Source: Carettochelys insculpta
Taxonomy: Eukaryota > Chordata > Testudines > Carettochelyidae
Direction: 5' to 3'
Length of the DNA: 64,000 nt
NCBI RefSeq assembly: GCF_033958435.1
Contig: NC_134137.1
Coordinates: 64,620,001-64,684,000 of the forward strand
Positions within the stretch are counted from its first letter, which is position 1, and each line of letters begins with the position of its first letter. The translations under genes and the position numbers were made by a program. The notes beneath the pieces were generated by a model that worked only from the letters and a program-made list of their open reading frames with translations, was not told the DNA's origin and did not search any database. Shown one piece after another: positions 1 to 10,340 of the stretch.

Positions 1-104
1 ATGAGTTCTTCATTGTTGGGCTTTTAGATGTTCACCGTTTATTAAAAGTAACCAGGAGGGTTGTTTTGTTTTACTTTGCAATTATAGCATTGGGAGCCAT
101 ATGC

Positions 105-138
105 AGTTCCAGAGCTGCAGGTTGCAAATCCCTGATCT
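105..138. mobile_element. Possible hAT element end
   Basis: GGTTGCAAATCCCTGATCTA resembles the right end of hAT elements that finish GGTTGCxGAxCCCTG, the same type as 33330-33343 here. The left end is not found with confidence. Confidence 0.3.
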
Positions 139-429
139 AGGCTAATACTCATGGACCTCAATCAGAGCTTGACTGAATGGAGGCCGAGAATACCATGATT
201 TTTCCCATTCTATGCAAAATTGCTCTGTCTTTATTTTAAACAGCACTTTTCAAAAATTCTCGAAAAAGACTCAGTTAGAAGTCTTTTAACAAAATCTTTC
301 ACTGAACTCAAATATGGCTTTTATTTGCAGTTGTCAATTTGCCTTTCTGGAGAAATCTTATGAGTCCTCCACTATTTGTGTAGTCCAATTGTAGTCAAAT
401 CAGAATAATTGTGTCATGCACTGCCAGAA

Positions 430-1720
430 ATTGTACTATAAATATTTAATCTTGTTACTTACAATGCTTAAGACTGCTTGAGTTCAGCACCCAAAAAGAT
501 AACAGAACAGCTAATCAGGCAATCAATTTGCAAACACCTAGAATATAATAAGGTGATAAGTAATAGCCAACATGGACTTTTCAAGAAAAAATTGTGTCAA
601 ACCAACTTAATTGCTTCCTTTGACAGAGTAAGAAGCCTTGTGGATTGGAGGAAGAGGCAGGCGTGGTATATCTAGAGTTTAGTAAGACTTTTGATACCAT
701 CTCACATGACTTCATTCACAAACTATAGAAAAACAATGTAGGTGGAGCCACTATAAAATGGGTGAATAGGTATCTGAAAACTTCCAAAGAGTAGTTTTCA
801 GTGCTTCATAATCAAGCTGGAAAGGTATATAAAGTGGGTTCCCAAAGGAATCAGTCTTGGGCCTGGTTCTGTTCAATAGCATCATAAATGGTTTAGATAA
901 TGGCATAAAGAGTGAGAGTACACTTATGAAATGTATGAACAATATCAATCTCAGAGGAGTTGCAAGTGCTTTGGAGCATCGGATTAAAATTCAAAATGAT
1001 CTGTACAAACTGGAGAAAAAGTTTGAAGTGAATAGCATGAAATTAAATACGATCAAATACAAAGCACTCCACTTAGGAAGAAACAATCAATGATACACAT
1101 GCGACATTAGAAATTAATGGCTAAGAAAGAGTACCATGAAAAGGCAGCAGGGGGTTATAGCTGATTATAAGCTAAATAAGAGTCAACGGTATAATATTAT
1201 AGCCAAAAAGATAGTGAACATCAATCTGGGATGTGTTATCAGGAGTGTTGTAAGCAAGACACAAGTCATAATTTTTCCACTCTACTTCATACTGAAAAGG
1301 TTTCAGATGGACTATTGTGTCCAATTCTATGTGCTACATTTCAAGAAAAATGAGAACAAACTGGAGAAGGTCCAGAGCAGAACAACAAAAAAGTCTACAA
1401 AATATAACCTATGAGAAAAGATTTTCAAAATAATTTCTTTAGTTTAGAAATGAGAAGACTGAGGGGGTCATGAAAGCAGTTTTTGACAAAATAAACAAGA
1501 TGAAAGGTGAAAAATTGTTCTTGTTAGCGTAGGATGATAGGACAAGAAACTATGGGTTTAAAATGCAGCAGGGGAGGTTTAGTTTGGTCATTAGGAAAAA
1601 CTCCCTGTTGTGGTAGCTGAACACCAGAACAAATTGCCTTGGAAGGCTGTGAAATCTCCATCACTGGAGGTTTCTAAGAAGAGGTTGGACAAACACCTAT
1701 AAGTGTTCTCTAGACTAAGT
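430..1720 (+). mobile_element. CR1 LINE remnant, dead ORF2
   Basis: Broken + strand reading frames recall the reverse transcriptase of CR1 (chicken repeat 1) LINEs: SQHGLF and TNLIASFDRV, then AGCATCATAAATGG-type 'NSIINGLDNG', then KALHLGRNNQ, and the 3' UTR signature GGAGGTTTAGTTTGGTCATT followed by TAGGAAAAACT and AATCTCCATCACTGGAGGTT. Many stops and frameshifts: an old inactive copy. Confidence 0.8.
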
Positions 1721-2131
1721 TAGGGTTCCCGCTAATATTTCCATTCATGAGTGACATAGAGTTTGTTATGTGCACCAGCATATGGGAGCTACACCACCAG
1801 TAGGAATAAAAGCTGCTCGCTGTGGGCACTCTGCTAATCAGCTGGGTGGCACCTGAACCTCTCCTGGGTGGCTGCCTAAGTGCTTGGCTTACAGCAAACC
1901 CTGTTTTCAGGACACTTTCAGTCCTACACTTTTATGTTTCTATGAGATAACTAGCTTATGGTTTTACAGGCTCCCTAATTCTCTTGCTTTTTTGCTCCCC
2001 TTCATTGGCACAGGTTTGTAGCTTTGACATATGGAATATAACTGGAAATTGCATTTTCACTAGCAAGTAAAATAGTGATACCAGTGTCTTAGAAATTTTA
2101 TGTAAACACACATTTTTGTGTCTGTCCACAG

Positions 2132-2222
2132 AACCGGTTGTGGAGGAAAAGCCGCTCAAAGCATGGTGACAACAAATGCATTGGTACTGACATGAACAGG
2201 AATTTTGATGCAGGCTGGTGTG
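2132..2222 (+). CDS. CPB2: CPB2 coding exon with NRNF motif
   Basis: The acceptor CACAG precedes 2132 and the donor GTACGA follows 2222. The 91 nt encode [10 protein letters not shown] through GWC and end in phase 1. NRLWRK holds the Arg equivalent to Arg127 that polarises the scissile carbonyl, and NRNFDAGW holds Asn144/Arg145 that bind the substrate C-terminus. The preceding exon is not in the window. Confidence 0.93.
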
Positions 2223-5200
2223 GTACGATGAAATTTTCTTTATATTTGATTACAGACATTCTGATTTTAACCTTTACACTTCTGCAATTTGAAAATATTT
2301 TATCCACCTATTCATAAAGTCATTTCTCATGTAAAGATAATAGACCTTAGTACTAAACTTAACCAAAACATTTATAAGCAGGTCAGGGGACCAGAGAACA
2401 AATCTCAGCTTTGCCCCATACTCCCTGTGTGGTTATCAGGAAGACACTAAACTCTTTGTTCCTGTTTTCCCATAAGTAAAATGGGGGGGGGGGGGGGGGA
2501 AAAACTCCCTATCCCACCAGAGTATTGTAAGAACAAATACATTAAAATTTGTGAATCGCTAAGATGCTATGGTGCTGGGGACCATATATATATATAGATT
2601 TAAAAGTAACATCAAACATAAAATACTTAATCAATGCAGAACTTGGACAAACCAGGAAGTTTAGTTGCTCATTTGTATGATGTGAATCTTAATTACAACA
2701 GGGATTTATACAGCACATTTAATTTTTAAAGCACTTATGGCATTTAGCAACCCAGTAAGGCAGATAAAATCATCACCATCTCTATTTCATAAGTGAGGAA
2801 ACAGAGATACTAAGAGAGTAGTTCTAAGAAAAATTACTTGGCAAAAAAGGGCACCTTTAGATGCAACAGATCTACTTTCTGGTGTAGTGAGTTATATCAA
2901 ATTATTTTAGTAACTAAAATAAGTTTCTATTCCTTTTAGTCTTATGGAGCCAATATAGTTATAAAAACGCAAACTGGATTCTATTCTTTCTTGAACCTCC
3001 TCAGAAAAGTTATTACAACTTCAGCAATATATACCTTATCAACTCCATTGAGAGTAATAGGATTGTATAGGTGTAACTCACAATATAATCTTGCCTGCAG
3101 ACTCTATATTATTGATGACACTGTAAAAATGAAAGAACACAGTGCAATTCTCAAAATCACAAGTCTGCATTTTATAATTCTTGTATTTTAAAATGTTTTT
3201 GTTTTTACTTAAACTGAATTCATCAAGCACATGACCTCTGTGAAACAACAAAGGCGCATCCCAGCAATTTCAATGTGGCAAAGGTACTTTTCAGAACAGA
3301 GCCAGTTTTTTAAGGGAAGGGCTTCTTTTTCAGAGGTGTTGAGCAACTGCAACAATCACTCACTCCAGTTGGAGTTAAGGACCAGGACAGACTAACTTAA
3401 CCAGCCCCAGAGCCCTTCCAGAACAAGACCCTCCCAGAACAAGAGATGCAAAACCTGTAGTTATACCACCACTAGTATGGTGACTAACCCCACCCCTCAC
3501 TACCATACAGCAAATCTATCAAGAACCTTGGGTCCTACACGTGTCTTTCACCACATGTGGCGTATCCATTCCAGGACACTAAATGCTGCAGAAACAACTA
3601 TATAGGTGAAAGCAGAAAATCACTATATTCTCGACTCGTAGGGTTCCCAGGTGCACTGTTTTTGACTGGAAGGTTTGGTCAAAAAGGGAACCTGGCACTG
3701 TCCAGTCAGGACACAAAGTCCAGTTGGCTGCAGTAACCAGCCTGCAACACTTGGGGATGGGAAAAGCAGCTGCTGCGGGTGGAGCCACATGGAGAAACTG
3801 CTCTCAGCTCAGCTGTTGAGGCCTGACAGAGAGCAGTGCCTGGGTTCTGGACTATGCTCCAAGAGGTAGGTGCCACTGCCACAGGAGGATGAGGTTCCTA
3901 TATGCCACCAACCCCATTTTGCCAGCCTACTTTGCTACAAGGACTGACTCGACCATGGCCCCTGGCTCTGTGGACTGGCCCACTATGTTGCAATGGCTTT
4001 AGCCCCTTCCTTCAGGGACTGATCCTCCCCTCTACTGCTGCACCCCAACAGGCTCCATGTCCGCTCCTCCCAGCTGCCTCTGCAGGCAGCAGGTGAGTCC
4101 TGGGAGAGAGGGAAAAGGAGTGAGAGGCATGTGTGTAGAGTGAGTGACAGCGGGAAGAGACAACTGGGGGTGTGGCCTTGCAGTAAGAGGAGGAGCAGGA
4201 AGCAAGGAAAGTTTCCAGCAATTAGAAAGTTGGCAATGCTACTTGTGAGTAAACTCACACCGAACAATGATAAAAGACAAACACATTACCTGTGGGTAAA
4301 CGCTCCGTACAAAACAATCACTCCATATTTGACCACTCAATCCTCATTTTAAAGGATACCTGCTCTTCTTCAAAAATGAGACTAGGAGCTTAACTACATA
4401 TCTGTAGTGTAGATCTGGTGGGATGATAGTGTCTGGAGGGGGCTACACAGATAATGCTTATTCAGGACAAACTTCAAAGAATAGGACTGATGATCTCCAA
4501 AACTGAAGGTTTATTCTATAATTAGGTTTCACCTAGCCAATAACCAAATAGCTGCAGGGTTTCCCAAACTTTACATAGTTGGACCTGTTTTTTTTTCAGT
4601 ACCTTTTTTTGAGGCCCAAAAATATGAACCCATATTAAAAAAGAATGAAAAATGAATAAATTTTCATTGCTTATTATTTATTCACAATAACAATAATAAC
4701 AATAATAATAATAATACATGGTGATAATACACTCATCCCTTGTGATATGAGCACAATTGGTTCCTAACTTTTTGCTCGTAGGCGAAAACACATGAGGGAC
4801 ATTAAATTCCTGTTCAGATATGTGTAACAGTCTCTGATTGGTTCCAAGTGCTGGGAGTGGCAGCAGATGGTGCTGCTTTTGAAAGGTAAGTGAACCTAGG
4901 GTTCGGGGGTGAGGGTTAAAGGCTGGGGGCAGTTTGGGGACGAGTGGGAGGGAGGATTTAAAAAATGGTGGCGGGTGGGGTAGGGAGCAGGGTTCAGGCA
5001 GCATGCTGCAGGTTGGGTCTGGTGTGGGGGGGTAAGTCTGCAACAGTTTTGGTCTGAGGGGCCAGAGGGGTTAGGCTGCAGCAGTTCAGTTGAGCAGGGT
5101 GACGGGGGATTTAAGTTGCAGCAGTTTGGGTGCACAGGGGCTGGTGGGGGGTTTAAGTTGTGGCAGTTCGGGTGTGCAGGGCTGGTGGGGGGCGGGAGTT

Positions 5201-8200
5201 AGGTTTCGGCAGTTTGGGCGTGTGGGAGTCTGCGGGGGGTTTTGGTTTTGGTGGTTCGGGAGTGCGGGGCCAGCAGTGGGTTTAGGATTCGGCGGTTTGG
5301 GCGTGCGGGGGTCATCGGCGGGTTTAGGTTTTGGCAGTTCAGGCGTGCGGGGTTTGGAGTGGGGGGTTTAGGTTTCGGCAGTTCGCGTGTGCGGGGGTCG
5401 GTGGGGGGGTTTAAGTTGTGATGGTTCAGGTGCGTGGGGGTCGGTGGGGGTTAAAATTGCCACGGTTTGGGTCTGTGGGGCCGGTGGGGGGGTCAAGCTG
5501 CTGTGGGTTGGAGCTGCGGGCAGGAGTAAGTCTCGTATTAGCCGGTGGGGAGTTCACTCGTCCAGTGAACAAAAGGTCAGTAAATGTGTCCCTTGTTTAA
5601 GCGAGTACTCGTAAATAAAGTACTCATTTAACGAGGGATGAGTGTACATAGCAATAATTTGTATATTTTCTAAGGACTGGTATTTATTTTCCACGGACCA
5701 GTACGAGGCCGTGGACCATACTTTGGGAAACTCTGGCTTACTGGTTACCAAGAAACCAGTCCCTTTTAAGTAATTCAGCCTTCCAGACAGCCAAATCTAA
5801 TATACTAAAAACCCTAATTATCATTTTAAAAATTGTGATAATCCCAAGAGACTGAACACATTGCAAACCAGCTCAATGAATATTTCAGATTTCACCCAAG
5901 TACATGTGTACAGCCAATTCTCATTGATTATATCTAAGTTTTATTAATAAAAAGGAAAAAGAGAGCATTGCTATGGTTAAAAGAAGAAAATACTTACAGA
6001 TCTGAATAAAATTCTTTGGTCAATTTCATAGCAGAGTTGGCGAGGCGGCTGACCTCAAAACATTTTTTTAATCAATTTAAAAGGTAGGGTTTGGTCAAAT
6101 TCTACCATTACTCTTGGTAGTTTGTTCCAATGGCTAATTGCCTTTAGTGTTAAAAATCTGTGACTTATTTCCAATTTGAATTTGTCTTAAGTTAACTTAA
6201 GTTTTCAGCCATTGGTTCTTGCTATGTGCTTCTCTGCTAGATTAAAGCAAACATATTGTCTCCCCATGAAGGTACCTATACACTGTAATCAAGTCACCTC
6301 TCAAACTTCTTTTTTGATCAGCTAAACAGACTGAACAACAAGAAGTCCTGTGGCATCTTATGGACTAACAGATATATTGGAGCACGAGCTTTCATGAGCA
6401 AAGACCCACTCTGCCAATGAAAGCTTATTTTCCAATATATCTGTTAGTCTATAAGGTGCCATAGGACTTTTTGTTGTTTTTGTGGATACAGACTAACACA
6501 GCTACCGCTCTGATACTAAACAGACTGAGCTCTTTACATCTCTTACTTTAAGCCATTTACTGCAGTCCTTAAACAATTTTTGTAGCACTTTTCTGTACCC
6601 TCTCCAAATTTTTAACATACAGATAGTGCAACGCATTGTGTAATCAGGCCTAGATGGTGCAATAATGATGCATCAAAAGGGTCCCAGATTTTATGCTCAC
6701 TTGTATAGAATCCTAATGCTTTAATTTGTCAGTAGGTCATGAGACATTTCAGTGTATAAAACTCAACATGTTAGATTGTATGCTCTGTTTTATTACAGGT
6801 AAAGGTGCCTCTCATAATGATTGTCGTGAGACATACTGTGGGCCCTACCCTGAGTCTGAACCAGAAGTGAAAGCTGTGGCTAATTTTCTCCAAAAGAATA
6901 AAGATCACATTAAAGCATATATAACTATACACTCTTACTCACAGATGGTTCTGTTTCCATATTCCTACACTGAGAATAAAAGTAAAGACCATGATGAGCT
7001 GGTCAGTATGAACACTTTTTATGTTTCATCTGTATCTCTCACCATCACTTTTCAGAGCAGGACATCTACTGAAAAGTGGGAAAAGCCTTCAATAAGCTTT
7101 TAGTCTGTTCAAGATTTGGGAAAATTGAATTTTCAATTGGGGTATGTAAGAGCATAAGAAAGCTGGATTTTGACACAAGCATTATGATTACAAGAAAGTA
7201 GTTTTGGAAGATGAACTCATGGATGGATAAGGTAGCCTGACTTTCTCATAGTTTCAAGGCATCACTTAGGGAGCAAAGTAATCTGGGCATTTTAATAAAC
7301 ATTTCTATATAGTCAGGTTCAGGTTTCTTCCAAGTATTTCCCCATATGCGAAACTACTGTGTCTCTGCTTTTTTTTTTTGTATTGTTTTGTTTTTATAAC
7401 TCTAGTGCTCTTGAATAATGTTCCACTGTAACTCTGATATGTGCATGCAGCCTTAACTGCACCTTCATTAAATCTTCTTCTACGGAAAATATTTTAAAAT
7501 GGCCCTAATGGTCTGATGGAGACAAGTCCTGTTTTCACAGACACTAGGGTCCTTAGGAGCATTGAGAGGACCAGCAGATCACAGGTAGCCCATGGAAGAA
7601 TACTTATTTGATTCTGCAGGTTATGAAGTTGTCTGCTGGCCATGGGTTCTGGAGTCAAATGTCTTCTAAGGCCTACTTAAAAGAAGTCACAGTTCTATGA
7701 AGTTCTGGATGGCCACACAATCAAGGCTCCTCTTTCCTGCAGAATCGCAGAGTTGCTCCCTGTCAATTAACCCATAGGATAAATAGGGGAAGATTGGAAA
7801 TAAAGAACACCCTCATCTTTTTAATCTTTTCTTTTTCTTGAGGGTTGATCCTCAAGCCTTCAGATATATCTATATTAGGAAAAGAGATTGAGGCCAAATT
7901 GGAGTTAGCCTAATTATCTGGATGTATTGGCTATCTGAATAGCTGAAAAATCTAACAAGATTTCCCAGGGCAAAAGGTAAGGAAAGAAGCCCCCTCAGAA
8001 AAAAAGAACACTTTTTCTGCTCCTTCTGGCCAATTTTTCACTCCTGGAAGAATGGGACAGGGGTTCTTTATTTCAAGTGGGACCTTCATGGGACCAGGGA
8101 AGAAGCAGGAAATGGCTAATGTAATGGGAAAGGGCTTTTCTTTTTATGAGACTTGCTACATGAAGGCACAGGACATCTATAGGCTAGACATAGACTCAGT

Positions 8201-9973
8201 TAGGGTATATCTGCACTTATTGGAAGAAGGACTCTTTCAGGATCAATCGTCCGGGGTTTAATCTAGTGTGCCTGGTGGGGACATGCTAAGTCAAACTATC
8301 AGGGCTCGACAGTCTGCCCTGATACTCCTCATTCTCACAAGGAGTAAAGGAGGTCCATGGGAGAAACTCTCTCTGTGCAGACGGCCAGAAAAAATCGATC
8401 TTCGATATGTTGATTCCAGTTATGCAATTGTTGTAGCTGGAACTGTGTCTTTTTGGTTTAGTGTAGACCTGGCCTCAAAAGGGAATGCAAGGGTCATCTA
8501 ATCTAAACCTCTTCCAAGATGTAGGATTTGTTTTGTCTAGACCATTTAAGACAGATGGCTATCCTGCCTTTTTTTGAAAACCTCCAGTTAAAGGAGCATC
8601 CACAACCTCTCTGGTCAGTCTCATTACATTCTTTATGCTACAGGGTATACCTTGCATGGGGCCAGGCAAGAGCAGCAAGTGATGGGTATTTGGAATTACT
8701 TCTCCATGCTGCCTCCAAACCTTCATTCCCACCTATTCTTTCTACACACAGATCTAAGGTTGATGAGAAAGATTGTAAAAATTAACTGTTACTGTCTCCT
8801 TAATGTGAGCCTTTTTGATTTTCAAAAATTAATGGACTTTGTAAATGATAGATTAGAACATAGAAACTGTAATAATTGATAATACCAATATTCTGTTCAG
8901 CATTCTGTTTCCTGTGGTGACCAGTGCCAGATGATTCACGGGAAGGAGGAAAAAAAATCCTTTAGTGGAGATGAAATAACTTGTCCTCAGTTTCTTCCAA
9001 AGCTCACTCAGTTAGTGAACATCTTCTGGCCTTAAAAGTTGAGGGCTTACTTCCCTTTTATTTTTTTTTTTATCCTAGCTAATGCATTATGGAAGAAAGA
9101 TAAAGAAAATATGGATTTATTACTTCTTTTTCTGTAAAGCAAGGATGTGACTGCCTACAAACTAATTCTAGTTCATAATTCAAGACTAGTGCACAGTTCA
9201 TTGTTAAATTATTTCATATACTTCCACACTAACCTTACCTTGAAATATTTTAATGTTACTTCAACAATATTTGATAGGTAATGAAAAATACAGAACAGAC
9301 AAAAAGAATAATGGATTTGGTGACAGTTTGCTGTCCAGTTGCAGCATAGCTGCTATTTGTTTCATGATGGACATAACCTAACCATTTCTGACAACATCTT
9401 GTAAGCATTCTGAAGCCTACCACATCTTCCTTTCACAAACTGCAATGAAGCCAGGTCTGGGGACAACCGTGTTCTCTCTGTTTTCTGTACCCATAGTGGA
9501 TGAATACAATGCCCTAACAGAGTCTGTGTGGAACAGTTTCCTAAATTGTAAAAAAATTAATTAATATTTTGTTGATTTCAGCTAAATGTGGCAAACAGAG
9601 TAGCTGATGCTATTAGAGCAACAACTCACAAAAATTATGAGTCTGGCCCTGGTGCACAAACTATCTGTAAGTATCATTTTCAGTATTACAATCCATATGA
9701 CAGAATATTCTCTCTACCTCCACAATGCAGTGTGTAGGACTGAGGTCATGGTTGCAGGTAATAATGTTTTCTTTTCTTTTTCCTATAGATTTAGCTCCTG
9801 GAGGTTCAGATGACTGGGCTTATGATCTTGGCATTAAGTATTCGTTTACCTTTGAACTTCGGGACAAAGGAAGACATGGATTTTTGCTTCCTACAGATCT
9901 AATTAAACCCACTTGTATTGAAGCACTTACTGGTGTAAAAGTAATAGCATTACATGTTATCAACAATATTTAA
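2132..9973 (+). CDS. CPB2: Carboxypeptidase B2 (TAFI), C-terminal part, four exons
   Basis: The joined exons 2132-2222, 6799-7001, 9582-9666 and 9789-9973 give 187 codons and a stop: the C-terminal part of a zinc carboxypeptidase of the M14 family. CPB2 is a secreted plasma proenzyme which, once activated by thrombin-thrombomodulin, removes C-terminal Lys/Arg from fibrin and so slows fibrinolysis. Visible active-site landmarks (carboxypeptidase A numbering) are NRNF with Asn144/Arg145, HSYSQ with zinc ligand His196 (codon 6930-6932), TIY with Tyr248 split across a junction, GGSDDW with Asp255 (9809-9811) that sets basic specificity, and FELRD with catalytic Glu270 (9854-9856). The HxxE zinc motif, activation peptide and signal peptide are coded upstream of the window. 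All phases fit (0-1, 1-0, 0-1, 1-stop). CPB2 rather than pancreatic CPB1 is chosen from sequence resemblance and from ZC3H13 lying directly downstream. Confidence 0.93.
2360..2600 (+). mobile_element. MIR-like SINE fragment with G17 tract
   Basis: The sequence around TTTTCCCATAAGTAAAATGG and GTGAATCGCTAAGATGCTAT resembles the MIR consensus (TTTCCTCATCTGTAAAATGG). A run of 17 G (2483-2499) has grown inside the AATGGGG segment. Confidence 0.5.
2700..2850. mobile_element. MIR-like SINE fragment
   Basis: ATAAGTGAGGAAACAGAGA with TTTAGCAACCCAGTAAGGCA upstream matches the MIR core (CAGATGAGGAAACTGAGGC). Confidence 0.5.
3638..4242. mobile_element. Inverted-repeat element, GTAGGGTTCCCA ends
   Basis: Left end GTAGGGTTCCCAGGTGC; right end AGTTGGCAATGCTAC, an imperfect inverted repeat. 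The interior is GC-rich (GGTCAAAAAGGGAACCTGGC). 605 bp and no credible ORF. It resembles a repeat common in turtle genomes that I cannot name; sequence near 10962 may be a diverged copy. Confidence 0.5.
4728..5646. mobile_element. GC-rich inverted-repeat element with minisatellite
   Basis: Ends TACACTCATCCCTTGT and AACGAGGGATGAGTGTA are inverted repeats. The interior includes the minisatellite at about 5095-5500. No transposase seen. Confidence 0.55.
5095..5500. repeat. Minisatellite, about 40-bp degenerate unit
   Basis: About ten tandem degenerate copies of a G-rich unit containing GGTTTAGGTTTCGGCAGTTC then GGGCGTGCGGGG. The + strand is G-rich with several GGG(G) runs per unit, so G-quadruplex formation is possible. 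Confidence 0.75.
6040..6660 (-). mobile_element. CR1-type LINE 3' fragment, interrupted
   Basis: Read on the - strand this is the 3' part of a CR1-type LINE. On the + strand the signatures are TTCCAATGGCTAATTGCC, ATCAAGTCACCTCTCAAACT and TCTGTACCCTCTCCAAAT. It is split by a 181-bp insertion at 6335-6515. Confidence 0.7.
6335..6515 (+). mobile_element. Penelope-type fold-back insertion with 13-bp TSD
   Basis: Flanked by a perfect 13-bp duplication CTAAACAGACTGA (6322-6334 and 6516-6528), and inserted in the reverse CR1. The arms AAGTCCTGTGGCATCTTATG and CTATAAGGTGCCATAGGACT are inverted, and the tail ends GACTAACACAGCTACCGCTC. It has the same termini as the Penelope-like element at 47438-49183. 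Confidence 0.8.
6799..7001 (+). CDS. CPB2: CPB2 coding exon with zinc-ligand His
   Basis: A 203-nt exon between TTACAG and GTCAGT. It encodes [15 protein letters not shown], then [17 protein letters not shown] sequence (read here as [12 protein letters not shown]) and [16 protein letters not shown]. The His in IHSYSQ is the third zinc ligand of M14 carboxypeptidases. The two Cys in DCRETYC match the conserved disulfide region. It starts in phase 1 and ends in phase 0. Confidence 0.95.
8203..8474. mobile_element. MITE with GGC..GTCTACACT-type ends
   Basis: Left end GGGTATATCTGCACTTAT, right end TTTAGTGTAGACCTGGCC: diverged inverted repeats of the same class as 16249, 43026 and 55631. Flanks TTA and TCA. 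Confidence 0.55.
8480..8615 (-). mobile_element. CR1 3' end fragment
   Basis: AAGGGTCATCTAATCTAAAC, TGTCTAGACCATTTAAGACA and AAACCTCCAGTTAAAGGAGC correspond to the reverse of a CR1 3' UTR. Confidence 0.5.
9582..9666 (+). CDS. CPB2: CPB2 penultimate coding exon
   Basis: An 85-nt exon between TTTCAG and GTAAGT. It encodes [20 protein letters not shown] and SGPGAQTI and ends one base into the Tyr codon equivalent to Tyr248. This stretch belongs to the mobile flap region that makes human TAFIa unstable. An intron of only 122 bp separates it from the last exon. Confidence 0.93.
9789..9973 (+). CDS. CPB2: CPB2 last coding exon with catalytic Glu and stop
   Basis: The acceptor CCTATAG precedes 9789. 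The exon encodes (Y)[27 protein letters not shown] and the tail ending ALHVINNI, then TAA at 9971-9973. GGSDDW carries the Asp that selects basic C-terminal residues and FELRD carries the catalytic Glu. The protein ends at the same point as mammalian CPB2, with no extension. Confidence 0.95.
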
Positions 9974-10340
9974 TGTACCATATTTTAATTTGGAATTTCA
10001 TAGCTTTAGCTTGTATTGTACATGCCTTGATGGGCAGTGTCATTCATTCAAGTGTGCTTCTTTTGAGTTTGGAGCGACAAGTTGGTGTTTCTTTTGCTAC
10101 CTGTCACCCTGAAATATATTAAATTGCTTCATAACCATACCCAAATGTATTGACCATCTGTTGAGAAAGAAGTGTAGTGAAAGATAAACTACAACTGTGC
10201 AAATGCAACCTCCCCAATGCAATACTATTCAAATACATTGTCAATTTGAGTACCCTGTTAGTGTTGCTTTCGGAGAGTTTTTGAATAATTTTTGAAGTTC
10301 TTGTGTCACTCATTAATAAACATGTTTCAGGTTCATGTGC
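9974..10340 (+). other. CPB2: CPB2 3' UTR
   Basis: About 350 bp of AT-rich sequence follow the stop codon and end shortly after a canonical AATAAA. I recognise no repeat in it. The 3' end is inferred from the signal, and no cleavage site can be read directly. Confidence 0.6.
10315..10320 (+). promoter_or_regulatory. CPB2: CPB2 poly(A) signal AATAAA
   Basis: First canonical AATAAA downstream of the CPB2 stop (341 bp after it), followed by the T/G-rich stretch CATGTTTCAGGTTCATGTG that could serve as downstream element. Confidence 0.65.

Larger units (their letters stand above)
1..2131 (+). other. CPB2: CPB2 intron (3' part)
   Basis: Non-coding. It holds a possible hAT end near 105-138, a CR1 LINE remnant (about 430-1720) and an unclassified stretch at 1735-1945 that looks repeat-derived (GGGCACTCTGCTAATCAGCT). 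I searched it for the carboxypeptidase exon before NRLWRK and did not find it. Confidence 0.6.
4555..5735. mobile_element. hAT-like element hosting a second element
   Basis: Left end CAGGGTTTCCCAAACTTT and right end CTTTGGGAAACTCTG form inverted repeats of hAT type. Flanking octamers AATAGCTG and GCTTACTG agree poorly, so the target duplication is not proven. The middle is occupied by the element at 4728-5646. Confidence 0.5.
2223..6798 (+). other. CPB2: CPB2 intron
   Basis: 4.6 kb, mostly transposon-derived: two MIR-like fragments, a GTAGGGTT-ended element, a hAT-like element carrying a second GC-rich element, and a reverse CR1 with a nested fold-back insertion. The stretch 2880-3600 shows nothing I recognise. 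Confidence 0.6.
7002..9581 (+). other. CPB2: CPB2 intron
   Basis: 2.6 kb. A GGC-ended MITE (8203-8474) and a reverse CR1 3' fragment (8480-8615) are recognisable. 7002-8200 and 8620-9581 show no gene, only AT-rich sequence; 8890-8970 may be an old LINE scrap. Confidence 0.55.

Noticed and set aside
1..2131. An additional CPB2 exon upstream of NRLWRK
   Set aside because: No frame encodes the expected NVDGYDY-type sequence; only LINE debris was found.
5095..5500. CRISPR-like array
   Set aside because: Tandem degenerate G-rich units without unique spacers in a vertebrate genome: a minisatellite.
4678..5614. Open frames of 75-121 codons on both strands
   Set aside because: They lie in the G-rich minisatellite and poly(TAA) stretch; the translations are low-complexity Gly/Val/Trp or Pro/Leu.
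6726..7103. A 125-codon free-standing protein
   Set aside because: Only 6799-7001 is exon; the ends read through the flanking introns past clear splice sites.
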